Source: Maridesulfovibrio salexigens DSM 2638 (lineage in GTDB: Bacteria; Desulfobacterota; Desulfovibrionia; Desulfovibrionales; Desulfovibrionaceae). From it: a stretch of DNA of 64,000 nucleotides. The stretch covers positions 1,307,501 to 1,371,500 of the forward strand of contig NC_012881.1 in assembly GCF_000023445.1 (NCBI RefSeq). Direction: 5' to 3'. Positions 56,047 through 63,954 of the stretch are shown in pieces (positions within the stretch are counted from its first letter, which is position 1; every line of letters begins with the position of its first letter). The translations under genes were made by a program, and so were the position numbers. Below the pieces are notes generated by a model, which did not search any database, had not been told where the DNA came from, and saw only the letters and a program-made list of their open reading frames with translations.

Positions 56047-57030
56047 TTATTTCTCTTTCAGTCTTTTGAGTACGTCTTCAGTGAAGTAAGTCAGGATCAG
56101 GTCTGCTCCGGCACGCTTGAGCCCGATGAGGGATTCCCAAACTACGGATTCTTCATCGACCCAACCGTTCAAAGCCGCAGCCTTGATCATGGAATATTCG
56201 CCGCTGACCTGATAAGCCGCAACGGGCAGATCAAAGTTATCGCGGGTCTGACGGATAATGTCCATGTAAGGTCCGGCAGGTTTGACCATAAGAATGTCTG
56301 CACCTTCGATAACATCCGCTGCTGCTTCGCGCAGACCTTCGCGGGCGTTGGCCGGGTCCATCTGGTAGGTTTTGCGGTCACCGAACTGAGGTGCGCCTTC
56401 AGCTGCTTCGCGGAAAGGACCGTAGTAAGCGGATGCGTATTTTACTGCATATGACATGAGTGGCAGTTCAGCAAAACCGTTTTCGTCCAGAATCTCGCGG
56501 ATAGCGGCAACGCGGCCGTCCATCATATCAGAGGGTGCAACCATGTCCGCGCCTGCTTTGGCGTGAGAGAGGGCAGTTTTAGCCAGCAGTTCCAGGGTCG
56601 CATCATTGAGGATGATCTCATCCTTAACCAGTCCGCAGTGCCCGTGGGATGTGAATTCACACAAGCATACGTCAGTGCAGACCAGCAGTTCGGGCCAGCG
56701 TTTTTTTAGCATGCGCACGGCCTGCTGCACAATGCCGTCCTCGGCGTAGGCCTGAGAGCCAGCGGGATCTTTTTCAGCGGGAATGCCGAAAAGGATCAGG
56801 CTTTTGAGGCCGTTTGCCACAGCTTCCTCTACTTTGATTTCCAGCTGTTTCAGGCTGAGCTGAAACTGACCGGGCATGGAGGAAACTTCTTTTTTGAAAT
56901 TTTCATCGTCTGTTTCGTAGACGAAGTAGGGCATCATAAGATCATTGGCGGAAAGGGTGGTTTCCCTGATCAGATCACGAATAACGGGAGTTCGTCTGAG
57001 TCTGCGTCCCCGATGGAAGTCGAATACCAT
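56047..57030 (-). CDS. hemB: Porphobilinogen synthase (delta-aminolevulinate dehydratase)
   Basis: Condenses two 5-aminolevulinates to porphobilinogen. 327 residues from the ATG at 57030 (MVFDFHRGRRLRRTPVIRDL), with GGAAGG upstream; a longer frame from 57090 runs into a dispersed repeat. Active-site lysines in SYAVKYASAYYGPFREAAEG and MVKPAGPYMDIIRQ, metal site CTDVCLCEFTSHGHCGLV with Cys/His ligands. First gene of hemB-ahbD-decarboxylase-rpe, giving precursor for the Ahb route. Confidence 0.96.
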   Translation of the reverse strand: MVFDFHRGRRLRRTPVIRDLIRETTLSANDLMMPYFVYETDDENFKKEVSSMPGQFQLSLKQLEIKVEEAVANGLKSLILFGIPAEKDPAGSQAYAEDGIVQQAVRMLKKRWPELLVCTDVCLCEFTSHGHCGLVKDEIILNDATLELLAKTALSHAKAGADMVAPSDMMDGRVAAIREILDENGFAELPLMSYAVKYASAYYGPFREAAEGAPQFGDRKTYQMDPANAREGLREAAADVIEGADILMVKPAGPYMDIIRQTRDNFDLPVAAYQVSGEYSMIKAAALNGWVDEESVVWESLIGLKRAGADLILTYFTEDVLKRLKEK

Positions 57031-57047
57031 GTTAGACCTTCCTTTTT

Positions 57048-57114
57048 GCCTCCGGCGGCTTAAACCCTTTGGAAAGGGTTTAAGAATCACAAACTTTTTT
57101 AGTAGGCTTCGCCG
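57048..57114 (-). repeat. Dispersed repeat, copy B (hemB leader)
   Basis: Bounded by GCCTCCGGCG (57048-57057) and GGCTTCGCCG (57105-57114). The core is a perfect palindrome, TTAAACCCTTT-GG-AAAGGGTTTAA (57060-57083). It shares its ends and the AAACTTTT-like stretch with copy A at 33502. On the - strand it lies 17 bases upstream of the hemB ATG, oriented as copy A is to darP. Confidence 0.75.
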
Positions 57115-57141
57115 TGTAGCTTGGATAAATTTCTTTCAAAT

Positions 57142-57178
57142 AATAAAATCCCGGCAGACCTGTAGGCCCGCCGGGATT
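57142..57178 (-). terminator. Terminator after ahbC
   Basis: AATCCCGGC (57147-57155) pairs with GCCGGGATT (57170-57178), with a small inner stem, and the - strand continues TTTTATTATT. It separates ahbC from the hemB operon. Confidence 0.85.
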
Positions 57179-57236
57179 CAATAATATCTATCGTCGACAG
57201 GACGACCGTCTTGAAACGTTTTTCAAAACAGCGGGC

Positions 57237-58421
57237 CTAGTCCTTCTTGATTTCCTCGTCGGTGAGGTAACAAGCGGGATCCTGAGCCCAGATGTCGTCG
57301 TAGTATGCTTCAGCACGGGCACGGAAGTTACCGGCACAGATGTTCAGGTAACGACAGGTAGCGCAGCGGCCGCCAACGTGCTGTTTTTTGTCTTTGAGCT
57401 TGTGCAGCAGCTCGATGTTTTCGTCCATCCAGATTTCAGAGAAAGGACGTTCCAGAACGTTACCGAAGGTGTGGTTACGCCAGAACTGGTCAGCATGAAC
57501 CTGACCGTCCCAGGAGATACAACCGATACCGCGTCCGGAGTTGTTGCCTTCGTTGAACTGCAGCAGTTCGAGGACTTCCTTGGCACGTTCGGGATCTTCT
57601 TTCAGCAGACGCTGGTATACGTAAACACCGTCAGCGTGGTTATCAACGGTGAGGATTTCTTTAGGCATGCCCGCATCATAGAGAGCTTTGGTCTCGTCCA
57701 TGATAAGGTCAAGCAGCTGGCGGGTTTCAGCGTGGGTCAGATCCTCTTTAATGAGTTCGGAACCACGGCCGGAGTATACCAGATGGTAGAAACATGCTCT
57801 GGGAACTTCCAGATCACGCAGAACTTTGAAGATGGAAGGAACTTCAGTCCAGTTGCGCTTGTTGATGGTGAAGCGCAGACCGACTTTCAGGCCTTCGGCC
57901 TTACAGTTTTCAACACCTTCGATAGCTTTCTTGTAAGAACCGGGAACGCCGCGGAATTTGTCGTGGGTTTCTTCGGTACCGTCAAGGGAGATACCAACGT
58001 AAGAAAGACCAACGTCTTTAAGTTCACGGGCTTTTTCTTTGGTGATCAGGGTTCCGTTGGTGGAAATAACTGCGCGCATACCTTTGCCGGTAGCGTAGCT
58101 TGCCAGCTCAACGAGGTCTTTACGTACAAGAGGTTCTCCGCCGGAGAAAAGCATTACCGGGGCGCCGAATGCTGCGAGATCATCGATGATCTCTTTTGCT
58201 TTTGAAGTGGAAATTTCGTCTTTTCCGTCAGGATCAACAGCCTGTGCGTAGCAGTGAACGCACTTAAGGTTGCAGCGTCTGGTCATGTTCCAGACTACAA
58301 CGGGTTTTTTGTCTTTGGAAAACTGCAGAAGGTGAGAAGGCAGTTTGCCAGACTCACGACCGTAGCGCAGGGCGTCGGAAGATTCTACTGCACCACAGTA
58401 AAGTTTAGAAATACCAATCAT
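57237..58421 (-). CDS. ahbC: 12,18-didecarboxysiroheme deacetylase (radical SAM)
   Basis: Removes the acetate side chains of didecarboxysiroheme to give Fe-coproporphyrin III. 394 residues. N-terminus MIGISKLYCGAVESSDALRY is characteristic; cluster ligands C50, C54, C57 (TRRCNLKCVHCYAQAVDPDG), GGEPLVRKDLVELASYATGK, GIGCISWDGQVHADQFWRNH and a C-terminal cluster region CATCRYLNICAGNFRARAEA. GGGAGG precedes the ATG. It has its own promoter and terminator, so it is a separate transcript upstream of the hemB operon. Confidence 0.93.
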   Translation of the reverse strand: MIGISKLYCGAVESSDALRYGRESGKLPSHLLQFSKDKKPVVVWNMTRRCNLKCVHCYAQAVDPDGKDEISTSKAKEIIDDLAAFGAPVMLFSGGEPLVRKDLVELASYATGKGMRAVISTNGTLITKEKARELKDVGLSYVGISLDGTEETHDKFRGVPGSYKKAIEGVENCKAEGLKVGLRFTINKRNWTEVPSIFKVLRDLEVPRACFYHLVYSGRGSELIKEDLTHAETRQLLDLIMDETKALYDAGMPKEILTVDNHADGVYVYQRLLKEDPERAKEVLELLQFNEGNNSGRGIGCISWDGQVHADQFWRNHTFGNVLERPFSEIWMDENIELLHKLKDKKQHVGGRCATCRYLNICAGNFRARAEAYYDDIWAQDPACYLTDEEIKKD

Positions 58422-58497
58422 TTATAAATTCCTCCCTAGCTGCTGAGATGGCGCCAGGCTATCAGTTTTAACGATGTTTCCCCGTGACTTGGAAGTA

Positions 58498-58525
58498 ATA
58501 ATAATTACTGTTTGCGATCCGTCAA
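58498..58525 (-). promoter_or_regulatory. Sigma-70 promoter for ahbC
   Basis: On the - strand TTGACG (58525-58520), 16 bases, TATTAT (58503-58498). Five of six matches in both hexamers; start point about 70 bases before the ahbC ATG. Confidence 0.55.
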
Positions 58526-58691
58526 CCGGGAAAATCAATCGGTTATGCGTAATGAGAGAGCGAGTTTTGGAGTAACACAAATGTAAGCGGGGGAAAAGGG
58601 CAAAATAGGAGCTTATAGTGTGTAATTTAAAGTATTGAAAAATAAGAATAAATAATTGAAATTAATTATCAGTTAAATGCGTTTGCCAACG

Positions 58692-58732
58692 AAAAACCTC
58701 CTCGTTCGGTGTGTAATCGAAGCGAGGAGGTT
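58692..58732 (-). terminator. Terminator after the OmpA-family gene
   Basis: AACCTCCTCG (58695-58704) pairs with CGAGGAGGTT (58723-58732), with TTCG/CGAA extending the stem inward past one bulge; five T follow on the - strand. Confidence 0.87.
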
Positions 58733-58763
58733 AATTTTGCTGATTTGATTTATCTGAACTTTA

Positions 58764-59921
58764 TTATGGTGCGATAGATACCTGTACCCGTCTATTCAAT
58801 AGTTTGTTGTACTTAGTGGTGTTGGGAACCAGCGGATTGGATTCACCAAAACCAGTTGTTCCGATGCGTTGCGGCGCAATAGGAAAATTATCGGTCAGGT
58901 ATTTTTTGACTGATTCAGCACGTTCCTTGCTCAATTTGAAGTTGTACTCCGGTGAAGCGTCAGAATCAGTGTGGCCGCCGATAACAATGCGCTTATCTTT
59001 GAGGCGGTCGCTGATCAGGGCTTTCCCCAGTTCATTCAACAGTGAGTATGATTCAGGTTTGATTTGGGATGAGTCCACATCAAATTGTACAGCAAGGTTG
59101 ATTGAGCGAGGTTTGGATTGCGCTTTAGGAGCTTGAGTTGTTGACTGTACTGGGGCAGGTGCTGCTTTGGGAGTTGCATGCTTTGCAACAGGTTGCTCCT
59201 GCTGAGTTGGTGTACTTTGGGGTATTGTGTTTCCGTTCTGTGGCGGTGACTGCATCTGCACCATGTTGGGCATCAGGCCTGCAACCATGCCCTGATTGGT
59301 GTTCTCGTAGCGGGCCCATGAGGTTAAGGGTACAGCCATGTCTGAAGCAATAGCCTGTATGATTTTATAGAAAGCAGAGTCCGGCATACGGTGCTCCCGC
59401 TTTACGAATATAAAATCATCATCCATCTTTTTCTCAATGCGGCCGCTTTGTTCAAAGGAGCAGACCAGTTGGCCGCGTTTTGTTTCGTAAATTTTTACCT
59501 GAACTGATACTGCGGAATCGTCCATGGTATGTCCCAGATAGAGATAGGGAACGAATCCTACTACCAGCAGGTCGTAGCCGCGCGAACGGGCGGTAAAAAG
59601 GGCTTCATCCAAGCCCCTATATATCAGATTATCATCATAGACCATGGACGGAAATACTTGCAGTCCGGTCCAATTCTGCCAGATTCCTTTGGCAACCCTT
59701 TGTCCCCAGTCGCTTCCCTTGTACATGGTCTGGGTTACGTGGAAAGGATAGAAAAGGGCGGAAATCGGTCCGTAGTGCGGTTTTTCCGGCCTTGAGTAGA
59801 CCATCAACTGCGATAGGGATACTTCGGCATCCTGATAGTATACGGACTGAGTGGCGATTTGCGGTTCAAAATGGGTGCAGGCTGATAAAGCCAGCAAAAG
59901 GATCAGCAAATATTTTTTCAT
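58764..59921 (-). CDS. OmpA-family lipoprotein
   Basis: 385 residues from the ATG at 59921, chosen because it gives a signal peptide with lipobox LSAC (Cys15); a longer frame from 59966 adds 15 atypical residues. The N-terminal part (about 20-210) is of unknown type with GYDLLVVGFVPYLYLGHTMD, then a Gln/Pro/Ala linker (220-280), and a C-terminal OmpA peptidoglycan-binding domain (about 285-385): FDVDSSQIKPESYSLLNELG, IVIGGHTDSDASPEYNFKLS, KERAESVKKYL, GFGESNPLVPN, NRRVQVS. Probably outer-membrane anchored and cell-wall binding. Monocistronic. Confidence 0.9.
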   Translation of the reverse strand: MKKYLLILLLALSACTHFEPQIATQSVYYQDAEVSLSQLMVYSRPEKPHYGPISALFYPFHVTQTMYKGSDWGQRVAKGIWQNWTGLQVFPSMVYDDNLIYRGLDEALFTARSRGYDLLVVGFVPYLYLGHTMDDSAVSVQVKIYETKRGQLVCSFEQSGRIEKKMDDDFIFVKREHRMPDSAFYKIIQAIASDMAVPLTSWARYENTNQGMVAGLMPNMVQMQSPPQNGNTIPQSTPTQQEQPVAKHATPKAAPAPVQSTTQAPKAQSKPRSINLAVQFDVDSSQIKPESYSLLNELGKALISDRLKDKRIVIGGHTDSDASPEYNFKLSKERAESVKKYLTDNFPIAPQRIGTTGFGESNPLVPNTTKYNKLLNRRVQVSIAP

Positions 59922-60018
59922 ATCGGCAACCGGGATTGGGTTTAATAGTGTCTGAAATTTGACCATAAAATAGTTGCTAAAATAAAAGCAATATTTGTGC
60001 CGTATGATTCTGGGTAAT

Positions 60019-60050
60019 AAAAAAGGTTCTTCTTTCGAAGAACCTTTTTT
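60019..60050 (-). terminator. Terminator after the 111-residue gene
   Basis: A perfect 14-bp stem (60019-60032 with 60037-60050) and loop of four, symmetric A/T flanks. It lies just past the stop of the - strand gene at 60055. Confidence 0.92.
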
Positions 60051-60054
60051 ATTT

Positions 60055-60390
60055 TTATTGCATCAATTTAGTTGGGGATGGTGCTGCCTGCATGGAATCA
60101 AGGATTTGTTCCTTGGATTGGAGCATGCTTTCGCGTAGCTCCATTCTTCGCTGTACGGAGAGTTTTTTGAACTCCGGTTGGCGGGTTAGTTCAGTAAGTT
60201 GTTCCATTTCGCCCTTAATTCTCTCAACTTTTTGCAGCATTTCGCTCTGGGGCGAACAGACTTGAGAGCATGCATCTGCTAGTTCGGAAATTTCTCTGGC
60301 CATACTCCTAAAGCTTTTAGGATTAATTTCCTTGGCAATGCGGACGCGCTCCTTGGCGTTGGCAACTTTTCCTTTGATCCATCCAAACAT
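60055..60390 (-). CDS. Small predicted coiled-coil protein, unknown function
   Basis: 111 residues, no recognised family, no signal peptide. Charged and helical throughout: GWIKGKVANAKERVRIAKEI, SPQSEMLQKVERIKGEMEQL, SVQRRMELRESMLQSKEQIL. It has two cysteines close together (DACSQVCSPQ). It starts 19 bases after the zinc-ribbon/Yip1 gene, with GAGGG as ribosome site, so the two are probably co-transcribed and may interact. Confidence 0.7.
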   Translation of the reverse strand: MFGWIKGKVANAKERVRIAKEINPKSFRSMAREISELADACSQVCSPQSEMLQKVERIKGEMEQLTELTRQPEFKKLSVQRRMELRESMLQSKEQILDSMQAAPSPTKLMQ

Positions 60391-60409
60391 AAATTACCCT
60401 CGGATACTG

Positions 60410-61459
60410 CTAGATTGTGGGCTGGTTGAACTGCATGTAGAAGCCCAGAATGACCAACAGTAACACAATAGGCATCACCATTGAAAGAACAACTCGCATG
60501 TATGTTGTATTATGGATGTTTTTGTAGGCAATAATAGAAATGGCAACACTTATCAGTGCGCCGATCATATCACCCACAATGGGGACAATACAGAGGATGA
60601 TCGGGGCATATGAGTATGTGGTAGCCCTGAAAGTGGCCTGATATCCGCGTTCTCCCGCTCCAAAGATCATGAGCAGGATGTGGGTCATGCCGATAAGCGG
60701 AAAGCTGATTCCTGCCAGCATGAGCGGGTAAAGGAGCAGAGATAAAAGGGCCGGTCCGGTTCCATCCTGCAGAGAATCTGCAATCATGGAGTCATTCATA
60801 ATTCTGCCGACATCGGCACCCATTGAAGTGTCCACCCCGGTCATAGCCCAAACAAAATTACAGATCTCCTGAAATTCTGCCAGAATGACAAAAAAGAACA
60901 GGGGCATCAGGAAACCCTTGAGCGGCATATCTTTAAAGAAAGCAGCCGGGGAAAGGATCACTTTTTTGATGGTCAGGAAAAGGCCGGGGAAAAAACCGTA
61001 TTTTTCCAGATTTTCAAACGGAACTTCATTTTCTTCAGCATAACTGTCAGTTTCGTAGCCGTGCTCTTCCTCATGAAGGTCTTCTTCCGGTTTCATTGAG
61101 TCAAGGCGCTGCCAGATATCTGATTTATCTTCCTGAATCTGTTCCTCGCGGATGGCTTCAGGCTGCTGGTTGAATTGTTCATCATAAGGACGGGGCTGTT
61201 CTTCGCCGAATCCTTCGGGGTGCTGCTCCTGTGCATGCTGTTGAGCATAGGCTGCAGCATCCTGATAACCGTCTTCTTCAGGGGCTGTAGGGTTTGTATT
61301 CTCTGGAGCTATTCCCGGAACCGGGTCGCTTTCCTCTTCAAAATCTCTGAATTTGAACTTGGCCTGACACTTTGGACAGGTGGCAAGCTGGGCAGTTGCC
61401 GGGATTTTATCTTCCGGAATTTCACTGCTGAAATCGCACTCGGGACAAGTAACTTTCAT
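60410..61459 (-). CDS. Zinc-ribbon / Yip1-domain membrane protein
   Basis: 349 residues. N-terminal MJ0042-type zinc ribbon (MKVTCPECDF and ATCPKCQAKFKF, residues 5-36), then an acidic, Gln/Glu-rich disordered linker (about 45-150, ENTNPTAPEEDGYQDAAAYA), and a Yip1-type membrane domain (about 155-349) with at least five hydrophobic segments: LFLTIKKVILSPAAFFKDM, GFLMPLFFFVILAEFQEICN, LLSLLLYPLMLAGISFPLIG, GDMIGALISVAISIIAY. The Yip1 family is poorly known in bacteria. First gene of a pair with 60055. Confidence 0.82.
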   Translation of the reverse strand: MKVTCPECDFSSEIPEDKIPATAQLATCPKCQAKFKFRDFEEESDPVPGIAPENTNPTAPEEDGYQDAAAYAQQHAQEQHPEGFGEEQPRPYDEQFNQQPEAIREEQIQEDKSDIWQRLDSMKPEEDLHEEEHGYETDSYAEENEVPFENLEKYGFFPGLFLTIKKVILSPAAFFKDMPLKGFLMPLFFFVILAEFQEICNFVWAMTGVDTSMGADVGRIMNDSMIADSLQDGTGPALLSLLLYPLMLAGISFPLIGMTHILLMIFGAGERGYQATFRATTYSYAPIILCIVPIVGDMIGALISVAISIIAYKNIHNTTYMRVVLSMVMPIVLLLVILGFYMQFNQPTI

Positions 61460-61546
61460 ATTAAATCCTTGAAGCTGTTTGTCTGAATATTTCGGTCAGA
61501 CCTAATAAATTTTATACTGTTAGGCAATGGCAATTGTACATGAACA

Positions 61547-62731
61547 TTATGACATACGAACATCCGGAAGCAGCAATGGACCGACTTTCCTGTCTTTTCG
61601 GGGGCTAAGCAATTCCTTAGTAATATTAGGAAACTCTATGCCCAGTCGATGGCTGAATTGACCTCCGGTCGAATTGTTGAAGTTTTCCAGTTTGGATTCA
61701 ATTTTTTCTCTGCTTTTTAAAAGATGAGTCAAATGTTGAATCGGGGTGTCCGGCAGTATTCCGGAAACACCCTCTAATCCGGTTAATTGCTCGTGAATCT
61801 TATTAACAAATTTAAGATTACAACTGTTTTTAAAAAGCCTCAGCTGTAGGTCCGGCCAGAGTCCGTAACCGATGCGGCAATGATTCTGGTCGGGATAAAA
61901 TGTAATCCGGGGCAGATACCATCCGTTACACTGCTCGCAGGAAGTCATCAATCTTATGTCATCCCAATCTTCGGGGCGCAACCTTTCGTCAGCGTCAATA
62001 TAAATAATCCATTCGCCGGAACAATTTTCAAGCATTCGGTTACGTTGCGCTGAGAAGTCAGCATCAAGCGGATGACAGATATTTATAATCTCTGCCCGGT
62101 GAAATTTCTGAAGATCAGAGATAGAGGCTGGCTCAGCACAATCCCATACCAGAACAATTTCAGTTATCCATTCAGGAAAATTTTTGATGAAATCTTCGAG
62201 CTCGGGTTCGTCAGGACTGAGAATTGCTGCTGCAGAAATTCTGCTACCTGAATCCTGCGTTGGATAGTCAATTTTTTTGCAGCCGGAAAAGATCTTTTGC
62301 AGGTTTTGATGTTTGCTCTTGCTATTGCCATCCAGCGCAGGATTGAGAATCAGGTGTGAATTTGCAGCGGAGTAACCATTTTGGATCAGCAGCAATAGCA
62401 TGGCCCAGATTGATGAATCTGTCAGCAGAATACAGTTTTCGTGCGATTGATTAAAACTGTTTAGATTTAGATTTCGAATATGCTCAGGATATAGATCACA
62501 GATCAATAGTTCTTGTTCAGCCGTTTTGTTTTCCGCCAGTGCCTTTCCCAGCAAACCATCCCCAGCGCCGAAAAGTATGAGAGCTTTAGTCTTGCGCCGC
62601 GATGCGAAACGCAGGTGTTTTTGGGCTGTTTCTTCAGGTGATGCCGAAACGTCTTTCAATTCTTCCAACTGCTGACCTGAAAGTTTGTAGGTTAAAATTT
62701 GTTCCGAGTATAAATCGAAGATGTGAGTCAT
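61547..62731 (-). CDS. Glycosyltransferase with extended N-terminal domain
   Basis: 394 residues. The C-terminal half (about 185-340) is a family-2 type transferase with WITEIVLVWDC, ADFSAQRNRMLENCSGEWII and the DxD-type YIDADERLRPEDW, then KIHEQLTGLEG. The N-terminal 150 residues (ALILFGAGDGLLGKALAENK, LLICDLYPEHIRNLNLNSFN, NPALDGNS) resemble the N-terminal part of motility accessory factor proteins, which could place it in glycosylation of flagellin or another surface protein; this is an inference. Three bases downstream of the next transferase gene. Confidence 0.75.
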   Translation of the reverse strand: MTHIFDLYSEQILTYKLSGQQLEELKDVSASPEETAQKHLRFASRRKTKALILFGAGDGLLGKALAENKTAEQELLICDLYPEHIRNLNLNSFNQSHENCILLTDSSIWAMLLLLIQNGYSAANSHLILNPALDGNSKSKHQNLQKIFSGCKKIDYPTQDSGSRISAAAILSPDEPELEDFIKNFPEWITEIVLVWDCAEPASISDLQKFHRAEIINICHPLDADFSAQRNRMLENCSGEWIIYIDADERLRPEDWDDIRLMTSCEQCNGWYLPRITFYPDQNHCRIGYGLWPDLQLRLFKNSCNLKFVNKIHEQLTGLEGVSGILPDTPIQHLTHLLKSREKIESKLENFNNSTGGQFSHRLGIEFPNITKELLSPRKDRKVGPLLLPDVRMS

Positions 62732-62734
62732 GGC

Positions 62735-63820
62735 TTAAATGGCCTTTTTCATTTTGAGCAGGTCCAGATAAATATTGCCAAGTTTAAAGGCAATGTCTTG
62801 TGCCCGGAATAGTTTTGCCGCTTTAGCACGGCCGTTTTCACCCATTTTACGTGCTTCCTTTGGATTGGTTAACAAAAAGCGGATGTATTGTGCAAATTCC
62901 AGTGCATTATGAGCAACAAAACCGGTTTCACCATGATCGACAAGTTCTAATTGTGCGTTATCCCGCATCTCTTTGCTGGGATGGGTTATGACGGGAAGTC
63001 CGGCAGCCATAGCCTCAGCAATTACCAGCCCGAAGGACTCGCCCGTGTCGTTGGCATGGACCAGAAAGCTGATTGAATTGAGGAATTCGGCAATCTCGCT
63101 GTCAGTCAGCACCGGCGGGAGGAAATTGACTAAACTTTCCAGATTGTGATCAGCCACATATTTTTCAGCATCCGGTATTCCACCGATGATCCGGTATTGG
63201 AATGGAGTTATCTGCTGATTTTTTATCTTTTCTTTCAGGATGGGTAGAAAATCAAGTGCAAGTATTGACCATTTACCTTTGTCTGCCCGGGAAATTCTTC
63301 CGAATGAATCAGCAGGTATTTCCCGGTCGTGAGGGCATTTATCCAGAAAAAAATCAGTATCAACAGGATTGTACAGTACGGAGTATTTCGGTTCCACCGT
63401 AGGTATGGAATTAACAGCTGCATATCGCTTTGCACAGAAATTGGAAACAAAAAGGTGGCGGTCAATCAGTTCCCCTTCAGGACTGGGGTCATGATGTCCG
63501 AACACATTTGTTTCAACCAAAAGGGGAGTTTTGGCTAATTTAAAAGGGCGCAGAGACCCCGGTTCGGCCCAGCCTGCACGATGGATATGGACCACTTGCG
63601 GCTGAAATTTATGGAGGACGGAGAGCAGATCAGTTCCTACAAAGGTCTCTATTCCCTGCTCCCGGATAAGTTTTCCCCGTGGTCCGTTTGCGGGAGAGTA
63701 GGTCGCAGTGTGAAAAATTTTCCTGTCCAGATTGACAGCAAATGATTGCATGACTTTTTCAGTGCCTCCCAAACCAAGCGATGGGGAGACCTGAAGTACC
63801 CTTATTCTGTTTTTTTCCAT
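62735..63820 (-). CDS. Family 4 glycosyltransferase
   Basis: 361 residues from the ATG at 63820 (MEKNRIRVLQVSPSLGLGGT); an upstream GTG at 63844 is possible, and neither has a clear ribosome site. GT-B fold with N-terminal LGLGGTEKVMQSFAVNLDR and the C-terminal donor-binding part: GIPDAEKYVADHNLESLVNF, SISFLVHANDTGESFGLVIA and EAMAAGLPVITHP, where the ESFGLVIAEAMA (ExxxxxxxE) motif binds nucleotide sugar. Likely works with the adjacent transferase on a cell-surface glycan or glycoprotein. No membrane segment. Confidence 0.88.
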   Translation of the reverse strand: MEKNRIRVLQVSPSLGLGGTEKVMQSFAVNLDRKIFHTATYSPANGPRGKLIREQGIETFVGTDLLSVLHKFQPQVVHIHRAGWAEPGSLRPFKLAKTPLLVETNVFGHHDPSPEGELIDRHLFVSNFCAKRYAAVNSIPTVEPKYSVLYNPVDTDFFLDKCPHDREIPADSFGRISRADKGKWSILALDFLPILKEKIKNQQITPFQYRIIGGIPDAEKYVADHNLESLVNFLPPVLTDSEIAEFLNSISFLVHANDTGESFGLVIAEAMAAGLPVITHPSKEMRDNAQLELVDHGETGFVAHNALEFAQYIRFLLTNPKEARKMGENGRAKAAKLFRAQDIAFKLGNIYLDLLKMKKAI

Positions 63821-63891
63821 GATAGAAATAGATGACAGATACACGGTGCTAAGTAAAGAGGGGCTTTCCTATCTTGCTTTAATTCATAAAA

Positions 63892-63915
63892 AAGCCCCTG
63901 CCGAAGCAGGGGCTT
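63892..63915 (-). terminator. Terminator of the gene entering from the right edge
   Basis: AAGCCCCTGC (63892-63901) pairs with GCAGGGGCTT (63906-63915), loop TTCG on the - strand, followed by six T there (63893-63888, interrupted only by the stem end). Confidence 0.92.
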
Positions 63916-63954
63916 GTCTTATCAAATTAGCCGGAGCAAATTACAGTTAATTTG

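Larger units (their letters stand above)
58422..58763. other. 342-base intergenic region between ahbC and the OmpA gene
   Basis: Holds the ahbC promoter (58498-58525, - strand), a roughly 70-base ahbC leader with a TGGCGCCA palindrome, a plain AT-rich stretch (about 58560-58690) and the terminator of the upstream OmpA gene. No open frame with a ribosome site was seen. Confidence 0.6.
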
